This document shows, piece after piece, positions 41,020-48,104 of a stretch of 64,000 nt of DNA (positions within the stretch are counted from its first letter, which is position 1; each line of letters starts with the position of its first letter). The stretch spans positions 1,821,304 to 1,885,303 of the forward strand of contig NZ_PGFF01000001.1 of the NCBI RefSeq assembly GCF_002797715.1, in the 5' to 3' direction. The position numbers and the translations under genes were made by a program. Source of the stretch: Diaminobutyricimonas aerilata (GTDB lineage: Bacteria > Actinomycetota > Actinomycetes > Actinomycetales > Microbacteriaceae). The notes under the pieces are model-generated. The model was not told the DNA's origin, made no database searches, and saw nothing but the letters and a program-made list of their open reading frames with translations.

Positions 41020-42726
41020 TCAGCCCAGCAGGGTTGTGCGCAGCGTGTCGAGGCCGACGCCGCCGAGATCGAGCGCCGTGCGGTGGAACCGCTTCATCGA
41101 GAAGGCGTCGCCCTCGCGGGTGCGGTACTCGTCGCGGATCTGCTCCCAGATCCGCTGACCGACCTTGTACGACGGCGCCTGCCCCGGCCACCCGAAGTAC
41201 CGGTTCACCTCGAACCGCACGAACGGCTCGTTCATGTTCACGTTGCTCTTCATGAACTCGAACGCGTAGTCGTAGTCCCACGTGCCGGTGCCGTCGAGGC
41301 GCGGCTTGCCGAGGTGCACGCCGATGTCGAGCACGACGCGCGCGGCGCGCATCCGCTGCCCGTCGAGCATGCCGAGCCGGTCGGCCGGGTCGTCGAGGTA
41401 GCCGAGGTCCTGCATGAGCCGCTCGGCGTAGAGCGCCCAGCCCTCGGCGTGCCCGCTCGTGCCGGCGAGCTGACGGCGCCAGGTGTTCAGCGTCGCCCGG
41501 TTGTAGACGGCCTGACCGAGCTGCAGGTGGTGACCGGGCACGCCCTCGTGGTAGACGGTCGTGGTCTCGCGCCAGGTGTCGAACTCGGTGACGCCCTCGG
41601 GCACCGACCACCACATCCGCCCGGGACGCGAGAAGTCGTCGCTCGGGCTCGTGTAGTAGATGCCGCCCTCCTGGGTCGGCGCGATCATGCACTCGAGACG
41701 CTTGACCGGGTCGGGGATGTCGAAGTGCGAGCGCGACAGCTCGTCGACGGCACGGTCGCTGAGCTGCTGCATCCACTCGCGGAGCGCCTCGGTGCCGCGG
41801 AGCTTGCGGCTCTCGTCCTTCTCCAGGTGCGCGATCGCCTCCTCGACGGTGGCGCCGGGCAGGATCTCGTTCGCGATCGCCGTCTGCTCCTCGACCATGC
41901 GGGCGAGTTCCTCGATGCCCCACTCGTAGGTCTCGTCGAGGTCGATCTCAGCCCCGAGGAAGTGGCGTGAACGCAACGCGTAGAGGTCGCGACCGACGCC
42001 GTCCACGTCGGGGGCGGCGGACTGCAGCTCGGTCGTGAAGAACTCGGCGAGGCGGCCATAGGCGGCGGCCGCGGTCTCGGCACCGCGACGCAGGTCGGAT
42101 CGGAGGGACTCGGGCAGCTCCTGAGCGTCCCCCTCGACGGCCGCCTCGGCGGCGAGGGTCGCGAAGAACCCGTCGGGGGCGGCGTAACGGGTGACCTGCT
42201 CCCCCACCTCGCGCACCTGGCGACGCGCCGGCATGACGCCCTCGGCGATGCCGGTCCGCAGCGTCTCGATGTAGCCCTCGATGGCGCCGGGCACGTTCGT
42301 CATGCGACGGGCGATCGTGCCCCAGTCGTCGACGGATGCACGCGGCATGAGGTCGAAGACCTCGCGGATGCTCTGGGCGGGCGAGGCGATGACGTTGACG
42401 TCGCGCATCCACAGTCCGGCGTCCGAGCCCTCGAGGTCGAGGCGGAGCGTCGACGAGAGGTCGGTCTTCGTGACCTCGTCGACCGTGTCGGTCGGCTGCG
42501 CGGCGTCGAGCTCGGCGAGCACCTTCTTCGCCTCGTCGATGTACCGGGCGTGCCCCGCGGGCGACAGGTCGGCGTACTCGTCGAGCCGCCCCGGGATGCC
42601 GATCCAGATGGCGATGTCGGGGTCGAGGTCGGCGAGGGTCGACACCCAGCGCTCCGCGATCCCGTCGATCTCGGACGGCGTGCGGGAGGGGGCGGACGGC
42701 TGCTGCTCGGCGTTCGAGTCGGTCAT
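41020..42726 (-). CDS. DUF885 family putative metallohydrolase
   Basis: 568 residues. The C-terminal half contains YHEGVPGHHLQLGQ, the HE-x-x-PGHH motif of DUF885 that resembles the HExxH of M32 carboxypeptidases. The glutamate region EGWALYAERLMQDLGY follows. It is probably a cytoplasmic zinc peptidase-like enzyme; the substrate is unknown. No signal peptide is present. A TAGGGT -10 box lies 6 nt before the ATG, predicting a leaderless transcript. Confidence 0.88.
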   Translation of the reverse strand: MTDSNAEQQPSAPSRTPSEIDGIAERWVSTLADLDPDIAIWIGIPGRLDEYADLSPAGHARYIDEAKKVLAELDAAQPTDTVDEVTKTDLSSTLRLDLEGSDAGLWMRDVNVIASPAQSIREVFDLMPRASVDDWGTIARRMTNVPGAIEGYIETLRTGIAEGVMPARRQVREVGEQVTRYAAPDGFFATLAAEAAVEGDAQELPESLRSDLRRGAETAAAAYGRLAEFFTTELQSAAPDVDGVGRDLYALRSRHFLGAEIDLDETYEWGIEELARMVEEQTAIANEILPGATVEEAIAHLEKDESRKLRGTEALREWMQQLSDRAVDELSRSHFDIPDPVKRLECMIAPTQEGGIYYTSPSDDFSRPGRMWWSVPEGVTEFDTWRETTTVYHEGVPGHHLQLGQAVYNRATLNTWRRQLAGTSGHAEGWALYAERLMQDLGYLDDPADRLGMLDGQRMRAARVVLDIGVHLGKPRLDGTGTWDYDYAFEFMKSNVNMNEPFVRFEVNRYFGWPGQAPSYKVGQRIWEQIRDEYRTREGDAFSMKRFHRTALDLGGVGLDTLRTTLLG

Positions 42727-42769
42727 GATCCGACCCTAGCGTCGCGCCCGCGCCGGACGGAATGCACGA

Positions 42770-42805
42770 CGCCGCCGCCGTCGCGGGAAGGCGGGGGCGG
42801 CGGCG
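42770..42805 (-). terminator. terminator of the PTS operon
   Basis: A 10-bp GC-only stem (CGCCGCCGCC/GGCGGCGGCG) with a 16-nt loop, directly downstream of the HPr stop. Confidence 0.65.
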
Positions 42806-42837
42806 CGGCCGTCGGGTCGGGGACTACGCGGAGCGCG

Positions 42838-43107
42838 TCACTCCTTGTCGAGGTCGGTGCCCAGCAGCTCGACGAGCGAGTCGAGCGCGGCATCCGCGTT
42901 CTCCCCCTCGGCGGCGAGGGTGACCTCTTCGCCGTGGCCGATGCCGAGCGAGAGCACACCGAGGATGCTCGCCGCGTTCACGCTCTTGCCCTTCGACGAG
43001 GTGAGCGTGACCGGCACGCCGGCCTTCGCGGCGGCCTGGGCGAACAGCGATGCGGGGCGGGCGTGCAGGCCGACGCTCGAGGCGACGGTGACGGTGCGTT
43101 CGGGCAT
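42838..43107 (-). CDS. ptsH: HPr family phosphocarrier protein
   Basis: 89 residues from MPERTVTVASSVGLHARPAS. The phosphorylated His15 is followed by ARP, and Ser47 lies in KSVNAASILGVLSLGI. AGGAGG precedes the start. It passes phosphate from enzyme I to the IIA protein. Enzyme I (ptsI) is not in the window. It is the last gene of the PTS operon. Confidence 0.93.
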   Translation of the reverse strand: MPERTVTVASSVGLHARPASLFAQAAAKAGVPVTLTSSKGKSVNAASILGVLSLGIGHGEEVTLAAEGENADAALDSLVELLGTDLDKE

Positions 43108-43118
43108 GGGGGTTCCTC

Positions 43119-44159
43119 CTACGGTTCGATGGTGACTTTGATGGCCTCGCCGCGCGCGACGATGTCGAGGGCGTCGTGCAGCCGGTTCAGCGGGAGCGTG
43201 TGGGTGATGAGGTCGGCGACGGGTACCGCGCCGGTCGCGATGAGGTCGAGTGCTCGGCGGTTCTGCTCCGGTGAGGAGCCGTTGACGCCGACGATCGTCA
43301 GCTCGCGGTAGTGCACGAGGTTCGCGTCGATCGTGATCATCGGTGCGTCCTTCGCGAGGCCGCCGAACAGGCTGAGGCGTCCGCCGCGGGCGAGCATGCG
43401 CACGCCGTCCTGCTGCGCCTGCGGTGAGGCGGCCGCCGTGATGACGACGTCGGCACCGCGGCCGTCGGTTGCGTCGAGCACGGCCTGCACCGGATCGGCG
43501 GAGTCCGCGGCGACGGCGAGGTCGGGGGCGACGAGGTCGGCGGCGCGGCGCAGTCGCTCGGCGTTGACGTCGATGAGGATGATGCGCGCGGCGCCTCGGG
43601 CGCGGGCGAGCCGCACGTGCAGGCAGCCGATCGGCCCCGAACCGACGACGACGACCGTGTCGCCCACGCCGACCCGCGCGAGCTCCTGCCCGTTCAGCAC
43701 GCACGCGAGCGGCTCGGTCACCGACGCCTCCGCGAACGACACGTGCTCGGGGATGCGGGTCACCCCGTCGACGCGCAGCACCTCGCGCGGCACGATGAGG
43801 TACTCCGCGAAGCCGCCGGGGAACTGGTACCCCATCGACAGCTGGTTGGGGCACACGGTCGGCCGTCCGGCGCGGCAGTCGGGGCAGGTGCCGTCGGGGA
43901 TCGCGGCGATGACCTGCACGCGATCCCCGGGCGCCCATCCGTCGACACCCGCGCCGACCTCGACGACCTCGCCGGCGATCTCGTGCCCCATCACCTGGGG
44001 CGGCGACATGTTCGGGTGTCCGGATCGCGAGATCTTCACGTCGGTGCCGCAGGTGGAGCAGTTGCGCACGCGCAGCTTCAGCTCCCCCGCACCCGCACGC
44101 GGCTCGGCGACATCCTCCAGTCGGATGTCGCCGGGCGCATAGAATCTCGCGACCTTCAC
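43119..44159 (-). CDS. zinc-dependent polyol(-phosphate) dehydrogenase
   Basis: 346 residues, medium-chain dehydrogenase fold. The catalytic zinc site has CSTCGTDVKISRSGHP and GHEIAGEV; the NAD motif is VVVVGSGPIGCLHV. The structural zinc lobe reads PDGTCPDCRAGRPTVC, so one of the four usual cysteines is replaced by Asp. By position it likely oxidises the hexitol phosphate made by the adjacent PTS, like GatD or sorbitol-type enzymes. The substrate is inferred from context. Confidence 0.85.
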   Translation of the reverse strand: MKVARFYAPGDIRLEDVAEPRAGAGELKLRVRNCSTCGTDVKISRSGHPNMSPPQVMGHEIAGEVVEVGAGVDGWAPGDRVQVIAAIPDGTCPDCRAGRPTVCPNQLSMGYQFPGGFAEYLIVPREVLRVDGVTRIPEHVSFAEASVTEPLACVLNGQELARVGVGDTVVVVGSGPIGCLHVRLARARGAARIILIDVNAERLRRAADLVAPDLAVAADSADPVQAVLDATDGRGADVVITAAASPQAQQDGVRMLARGGRLSLFGGLAKDAPMITIDANLVHYRELTIVGVNGSSPEQNRRALDLIATGAVPVADLITHTLPLNRLHDALDIVARGEAIKVTIEP

Positions 44160-44166
44160 CGTGGGT

Positions 44167-44628
44167 CTACTCGTCGTCCTCGTCGGAGGCGAGCAGCTCG
44201 TACACCTGGGACGCCTCGGTGGCGGCCCGCAGCGTCTCGGCCTTCTCCGGGTCGAGCAGGATCGTCGCGAGCTGCGACAGCAGAGCGATGTGCCCGTTGC
44301 CCCGCGCGGCGATGCCGACCGTGACGGCGACGTCGTTGCCGTCCCAGTCGACGCCGTCGGGGAAGCGCAGCACGACGATCGCGTCCTTCTTCACCAGGTC
44401 CTTGCCGGAGAGGGTGCCGTGCGGAATCGCGACACCCTCCCCGACGAAGGTGGAGACGGAGTTCTCGCGCTCGAGCATCGCGTCGATGTATCCGGGCTCG
44501 ATCGCGCCGGCGTCGAGCAGCGCCTGCCCGGTCTGCCGGATGGCGTCGTCGCGGTCGGTCGCGACCCGATCGAGCCGGATCGACGACTCGGCGAGCAGCT
44601 CGGTGAGCGGGATGGTCTCGTCGGTCAT
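44167..44628 (-). CDS. PTS sugar transporter IIA (mannitol/fructose type)
   Basis: 153 residues from MTDETIPLTELL. The phosphohistidine is His70 in EGVAIPHGT, followed by RFPDGVDWDGNDVAVTVGIAA. It takes phosphate from HPr and passes it to IIB. It starts 4 nt after the IIB stop. An upstream in-frame extension of 22 codons that would overlap IIB was rejected. Confidence 0.92.
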   Translation of the reverse strand: MTDETIPLTELLAESSIRLDRVATDRDDAIRQTGQALLDAGAIEPGYIDAMLERENSVSTFVGEGVAIPHGTLSGKDLVKKDAIVVLRFPDGVDWDGNDVAVTVGIAARGNGHIALLSQLATILLDPEKAETLRAATEASQVYELLASDEDDE

Positions 44629-44632
44629 GCGA

Positions 44633-44944
44633 TCAGACCTCGACCGTCTCGCCGTTCTGGATGGCCTTGACCAGCTTCGCGATCTTCGGGTCACCCAGGA
44701 ACAGCTGGAACGGGATCACCGGCACGTCGGGCACGGTGCCACGGGCACGGTCGGCGAGGCCGGCCTGCGTCACGACGACGTCGGCATCGGCGGGGATGTT
44801 CGCGACGGGCGAGTGCTCGACGGTCACCCCGTTCTTGGCCAGCTGCTTCTTGAGGGTGCCGGCGAGCATGACGCTGCTGCCCATACCCGCGTCGCACGCC
44901 ACGATCAGCTTCTTGACGCTCGATCCGTCGATGGTTGCCATCAT
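44633..44944 (-). CDS. PTS sugar transporter IIB (mannitol type)
   Basis: 103 residues. The P-loop-like active site is VACDAGMGSSVMLAGTL with phosphocysteine Cys17. Tandem ATGs (44944 and 44941) follow GAAGGAG; the second has the better spacing. It is the cytoplasmic phosphotransfer domain that serves the separate IIC protein downstream of the promoter. The split IIC/IIB/IIA arrangement differs from the fused E. coli MtlA. Confidence 0.92.
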   Translation of the reverse strand: MMATIDGSSVKKLIVACDAGMGSSVMLAGTLKKQLAKNGVTVEHSPVANIPADADVVVTQAGLADRARGTVPDVPVIPFQLFLGDPKIAKLVKAIQNGETVEV

Positions 44945-44964
44945 CGTCTCCTTCTGGGTGGGGC

Positions 44965-46179
44965 TCAGGCGGTCGCCTGGGCCGGCTTGTTCTTGTTCCG
45001 CGCGCTGCGGGCCTGAGCCTCGGCGAGGTCCTCCTCCGTGGTCTCGCTCGCCTCCTTGCGGCCGAAGCCGAGGAGCGCAGATCCCACGATGGCAGCCACG
45101 GCGGCCGAGAGCACGATGCCGAGGAGGATGAACAGGATGTCCTCCGGCGGCGACACCGCGAGGTAGGCGAAGATGCTGCCGGGCGACGCCGGTGCACGCA
45201 GGCCGACGCCGGTGAGGGTGAAGACGAGGATGCCCGTGGCGCCGCCGGCGATCGCGGCGATGAGCAGCAGCGGCTTCATGAGCACGTACGGGAAGTAGAT
45301 CTCGTGGATGCCGCCGAGGAACTGCACGACCATCGCGGCCGGGACGGTCGGGCGGATGGCGCGCGGGCCGAAGAGCAGCATCGCGGTGAGGATGCCGAGA
45401 CCGGGACCGGGGTTCGACTCGAGCATGAACATGACCGACTTGCCGATCTCGGCGGACTGCTCCGCGCCGAGCGGCGTCAGCACGCCGTGGTTGAGCGCGT
45501 TGTTGAGGAACAGCACCTTCGCCGGCTCGATGATGATCGAGGCGAGCGGCAGCAGGCCGTTGTCGACGAGGAAGCCGACCGCACCGCCGAAGAGGTCGCT
45601 GATCCAGCGCACGACCGGGCCGAGCAGGAACACGCCCACGAGCGCCATGAAGGCGCCGATGATGCCGGAGGAGAAGTTGTCGACGAGCATCTCGAACCCC
45701 GCCTTGAGCTTGCCCTCGATGGCGCGGTCCCAGAGCTTCAGCAGCAGACCCGTGACCGGGCCGATGATGAGCGCGCCGAGGAACTGCGGCGGCAGCTCCG
45801 ACCAGCTCTCCACGAAGCCGTAGGCGAGCGGCGAGAGGATGACGCCGACGGTCGCGACGGCACCGACGACCGCACCGCGCTGACCGTGGACCATCCGGCC
45901 GCCGGTGTAGCCGATGAGGATCGGCAGCAGGAAGGTGATGATCGGCCCGACGATCGACGAGGCGGCCGTGGCGAACGGCAGGCTCTCGTCTTCGGCGAGA
46001 CCGCCGCCGAGCCGCGCGATCTCGTTGACCCAGCCGTCGGGGATGAAGAGGGCCGTGATGAGGCCCCAGGCGATGAAGGCGCCCAGGTTGGGCATGATCA
46101 TGCCCGCCAGGAAGGCGCCGAACCTCTGGACGGAGGCACGGAAACCGGTACCGGTCACCGTGGGCGTGTAGTCAGACAT
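44965..46179 (-). CDS. PTS transporter IIC, mannitol family
   Basis: 404 residues with about eight membrane segments. It matches mannitol-type EIIC: MIMPNLGAFIAWGLITALFIPDG, IGPIITFLLPILIGYTGGRMVHGQRG, the conserved LNHGVLTPLG and GGIHEIYFPYVLMKPLL. It imports and phosphorylates a hexitol with IIB/IIA. The short cytoplasmic tail ends in KNKPAQATA, and no fused IIB domain is present. Confidence 0.93.
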   Translation of the reverse strand: MSDYTPTVTGTGFRASVQRFGAFLAGMIMPNLGAFIAWGLITALFIPDGWVNEIARLGGGLAEDESLPFATAASSIVGPIITFLLPILIGYTGGRMVHGQRGAVVGAVATVGVILSPLAYGFVESWSELPPQFLGALIIGPVTGLLLKLWDRAIEGKLKAGFEMLVDNFSSGIIGAFMALVGVFLLGPVVRWISDLFGGAVGFLVDNGLLPLASIIIEPAKVLFLNNALNHGVLTPLGAEQSAEIGKSVMFMLESNPGPGLGILTAMLLFGPRAIRPTVPAAMVVQFLGGIHEIYFPYVLMKPLLLIAAIAGGATGILVFTLTGVGLRAPASPGSIFAYLAVSPPEDILFILLGIVLSAAVAAIVGSALLGFGRKEASETTEEDLAEAQARSARNKNKPAQATA

Positions 46180-46196
46180 TGCGGGAGTACTCCTTT

Positions 46197-46209
46197 GTAC
46201 GTTTCGTAC
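46197..46209. promoter_or_regulatory. GTACG-TTT-CGTAC palindrome upstream of IIC
   Basis: A perfect 5-bp inverted repeat about 18 bp upstream of the IIC ATG. Its minus-strand CGAAACG core also occurs in the operon promoter at 47976-47982, so it may be a second site for the DeoR regulator. Confidence 0.4.
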
Positions 46210-46245
46210 GGTCGGATGTGTCGGGATGCATGGCGCTGTTCGGTG

Positions 46246-47199
46246 CTAGGTGGCCACGATGGGCCGGTCCAGGTCTGGTTGCCACACCAGGCGGACGTTC
46301 TCGTGATCGATGTCGTCGGGTGACGGCACCGCCGTTCCGGGAAGGGACGCCGCGGCGGCGCCCCAGGCGAGGGCCTCGACGAGCGCCGCCCCCGCATCCG
46401 CCTCGTCGACCGCGAAGCGGGACAGGAAGCCGGCGAGGAAGCAGTCCCCCGCGCCGACCGCACTGCGCTGCCGGTCGATGCGCGACTCGCCGACGAGCGT
46501 GCCGCTCGGGCCGACGAGCACGGCGCCGTCGGCGCCGAGGCTCACGAGCACGAGTTCGACGCCGCGTTCGCGGACCGCCTCGGCGGCGGAGACGACGTCG
46601 GCGATCGACGCGAGCTCGCGCCCGGTGAGCTCGCTGAGTTCGGCGCGGTTCGGCTTGATCAAACGGGGTCGAGCGGCGAGCGAGGCAACGAGCGCATCGC
46701 CGCTCGAGTCGATGGCGAGGTGGGCACCTCGCGAAGTGGCGGCCGCGAGCAGCCCGTGCAGTCGCGGAGAGGTGAGGCCGGGCGGCATGCTGCCGCTCAC
46801 GACGACCCAGTCGCCCGAGGCGGTGGCGGCGGCGAGCACCTCGCCGAGCACGGCGAGGTCGGCGTCGGCGAGGGACTGCCCGGGCTCGTTGAGCTTGGTG
46901 ACGGACCCGTCGGCCTCGGTGACCGTGATGTTCGACCGGGTGCGGCCGGAGACGGGCACGAATCGGGCCGTCACGCCCTCGAGGTCGAGCAGCCGGCTCA
47001 TCTCCGCGCCTTCGCCGCCGGCGACGGGCAGCACCGCGACGCTCGGGATGCCGTTCGCGACGAGGGCGCGGCTCACGTTGACGCCCTTGCCGCCCGGCTC
47101 CATGAGCGGTTCGCCGGTGCGCAGCACCGCGCCGCGTTCGAGTCGTCCGACGTGCAGGGTGCGGTCGAGGCTCGGGTTGACGGTGAGCGTGACGATCAT
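46246..47199 (-). CDS. PfkB family 1-phosphofructokinase-like kinase
   Basis: 317 residues. The N-terminal IVTLTVNPSLDRTLHV and GGKGVNVSRAL match FruK/LacC-type kinases; the anion hole and catalytic Asp are in SAVGAGDCFLAGF. It should phosphorylate a hexose monophosphate (fructose-1-P or tagatose-6-P) to the bisphosphate for aldolase cleavage. Its ATG overlaps the stop of the DeoR gene by four bases. Confidence 0.9.
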   Translation of the reverse strand: MIVTLTVNPSLDRTLHVGRLERGAVLRTGEPLMEPGGKGVNVSRALVANGIPSVAVLPVAGGEGAEMSRLLDLEGVTARFVPVSGRTRSNITVTEADGSVTKLNEPGQSLADADLAVLGEVLAAATASGDWVVVSGSMPPGLTSPRLHGLLAAATSRGAHLAIDSSGDALVASLAARPRLIKPNRAELSELTGRELASIADVVSAAEAVRERGVELVLVSLGADGAVLVGPSGTLVGESRIDRQRSAVGAGDCFLAGFLSRFAVDEADAGAALVEALAWGAAAASLPGTAVPSPDDIDHENVRLVWQPDLDRPIVAT

Positions 47200-47957
47200 G
47201 CGATCACCACCGTGGGGCCGGCGTTCTCGACCTCGGCAGCGAGCTCGTCGTCGAGCCCGTCGTCGGTGATGACGGTGTCGACGTCGGAGAGCGGGCCGAC
47301 GCGGGCGAAGTTCTCGCGCCCGAACTTGTGGTGGTCCGCCAGCAGCACGACGCGGCGGGCCGCCTGGATGAGCGCGCGCTTCACGCCCGCCTCCGCGAGG
47401 TCGGGGGTGGTCATGCCTCGCTCGACGGTGACGCCGTTGGTGCCCATGAAGGCCACGTCGGCGAACACCTCGGCGATCTGGGTGCGCGTCCACTCGCCGA
47501 CGGCGGCGAGGGTGCGTCCGCGCACCATGCCGCCCAGCAGGTGCAGCGTGATGTTGGGGCGTTCGATCAGCGCACCGGCCACGGGGATCGAGTGGGTGAC
47601 GACCGTCAGCTCGCGGTCGTCGGGAAGCAGTTGGGCGAGACGCATGGTCGTGGTGCCGGCGTCGAGGATGAGGGATCCGCCGTCGGGCAGTTCGTCGAGG
47701 GCGGCTCGGGCGATCCGCTCCTTCTCCCCCGCCGCGACGGTCTCGCGGTCGGCGACGGCCGGCTCGATGCCGAGACGCTCGACCGGGATCGCGCCGCCGT
47801 GCACGCGTCGCACGACACCGCGGCGCTCGAGGGCGGTGAGGTCGCGGCGCACGGTCTCGGGCGTGACGGACAGTTCGCGCGCGAGGCCCGCCACATCCAC
47901 CCGGCCGTGGGCACGTGCGGTCGCCAGGATGCGCTGGTGGCGTTCCGGGGCGTACAT
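47196..47957 (-). CDS. DeoR/GlpR family sugar-operon regulator
   Basis: 253 residues. The N-terminal HTH is RHQRILATARAHGRVDVAGLARELSV with TVRRDLTALERRGVVRRVHGGA. The effector domain includes LILDAGTTTMRLAQLL and FMGTNGVTVERGMTTPDLAEA, the DeoR phosphosugar-binding signature. It is the first gene of the PTS operon, so it is probably autoregulated and responds to a phosphorylated intermediate. Confidence 0.92.
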   Translation of the reverse strand: MYAPERHQRILATARAHGRVDVAGLARELSVTPETVRRDLTALERRGVVRRVHGGAIPVERLGIEPAVADRETVAAGEKERIARAALDELPDGGSLILDAGTTTMRLAQLLPDDRELTVVTHSIPVAGALIERPNITLHLLGGMVRGRTLAAVGEWTRTQIAEVFADVAFMGTNGVTVERGMTTPDLAEAGVKRALIQAARRVVLLADHHKFGRENFARVGPLSDVDTVITDDGLDDELAAEVENAGPTVVIA

Positions 47958-47975
47958 GTGACCTCGTTGTCGGGG

Positions 47976-48028
47976 CGAAACGGATGTGGTTCTGCGCTTA
48001 TATAAGTCCGTTTGTGTGGGACTGTCAA
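47976..48028 (-). promoter_or_regulatory. PTS operon promoter with flanking DeoR-type inverted repeats
   Basis: On the minus strand, TTGACA (48023-48028) and TATATA (47999-48004) are 18 bp apart, a near-consensus housekeeping promoter. AAACGGA (47978-47984) and TCCGTTT (48007-48013) form an inverted repeat: one arm is between -35 and -10, the other just downstream of the start site. This is a plausible operator pair for repression by looping or double binding. Confidence 0.7.
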
Positions 48029-48104
48029 TCCGACATGCCCACAGGCCCGCGCGGAAGCGCCCGTCCCTGCCCGAACGAGCGCGAACGCGCCCGGATCGGT
48101 CCGA

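Noticed and set aside
42838-47957. Recent horizontal transfer of the PTS operon judged by base composition
   Set aside because: GC content and codon use look like the neighbouring backbone, and no mobile-element genes or repeats flank it.
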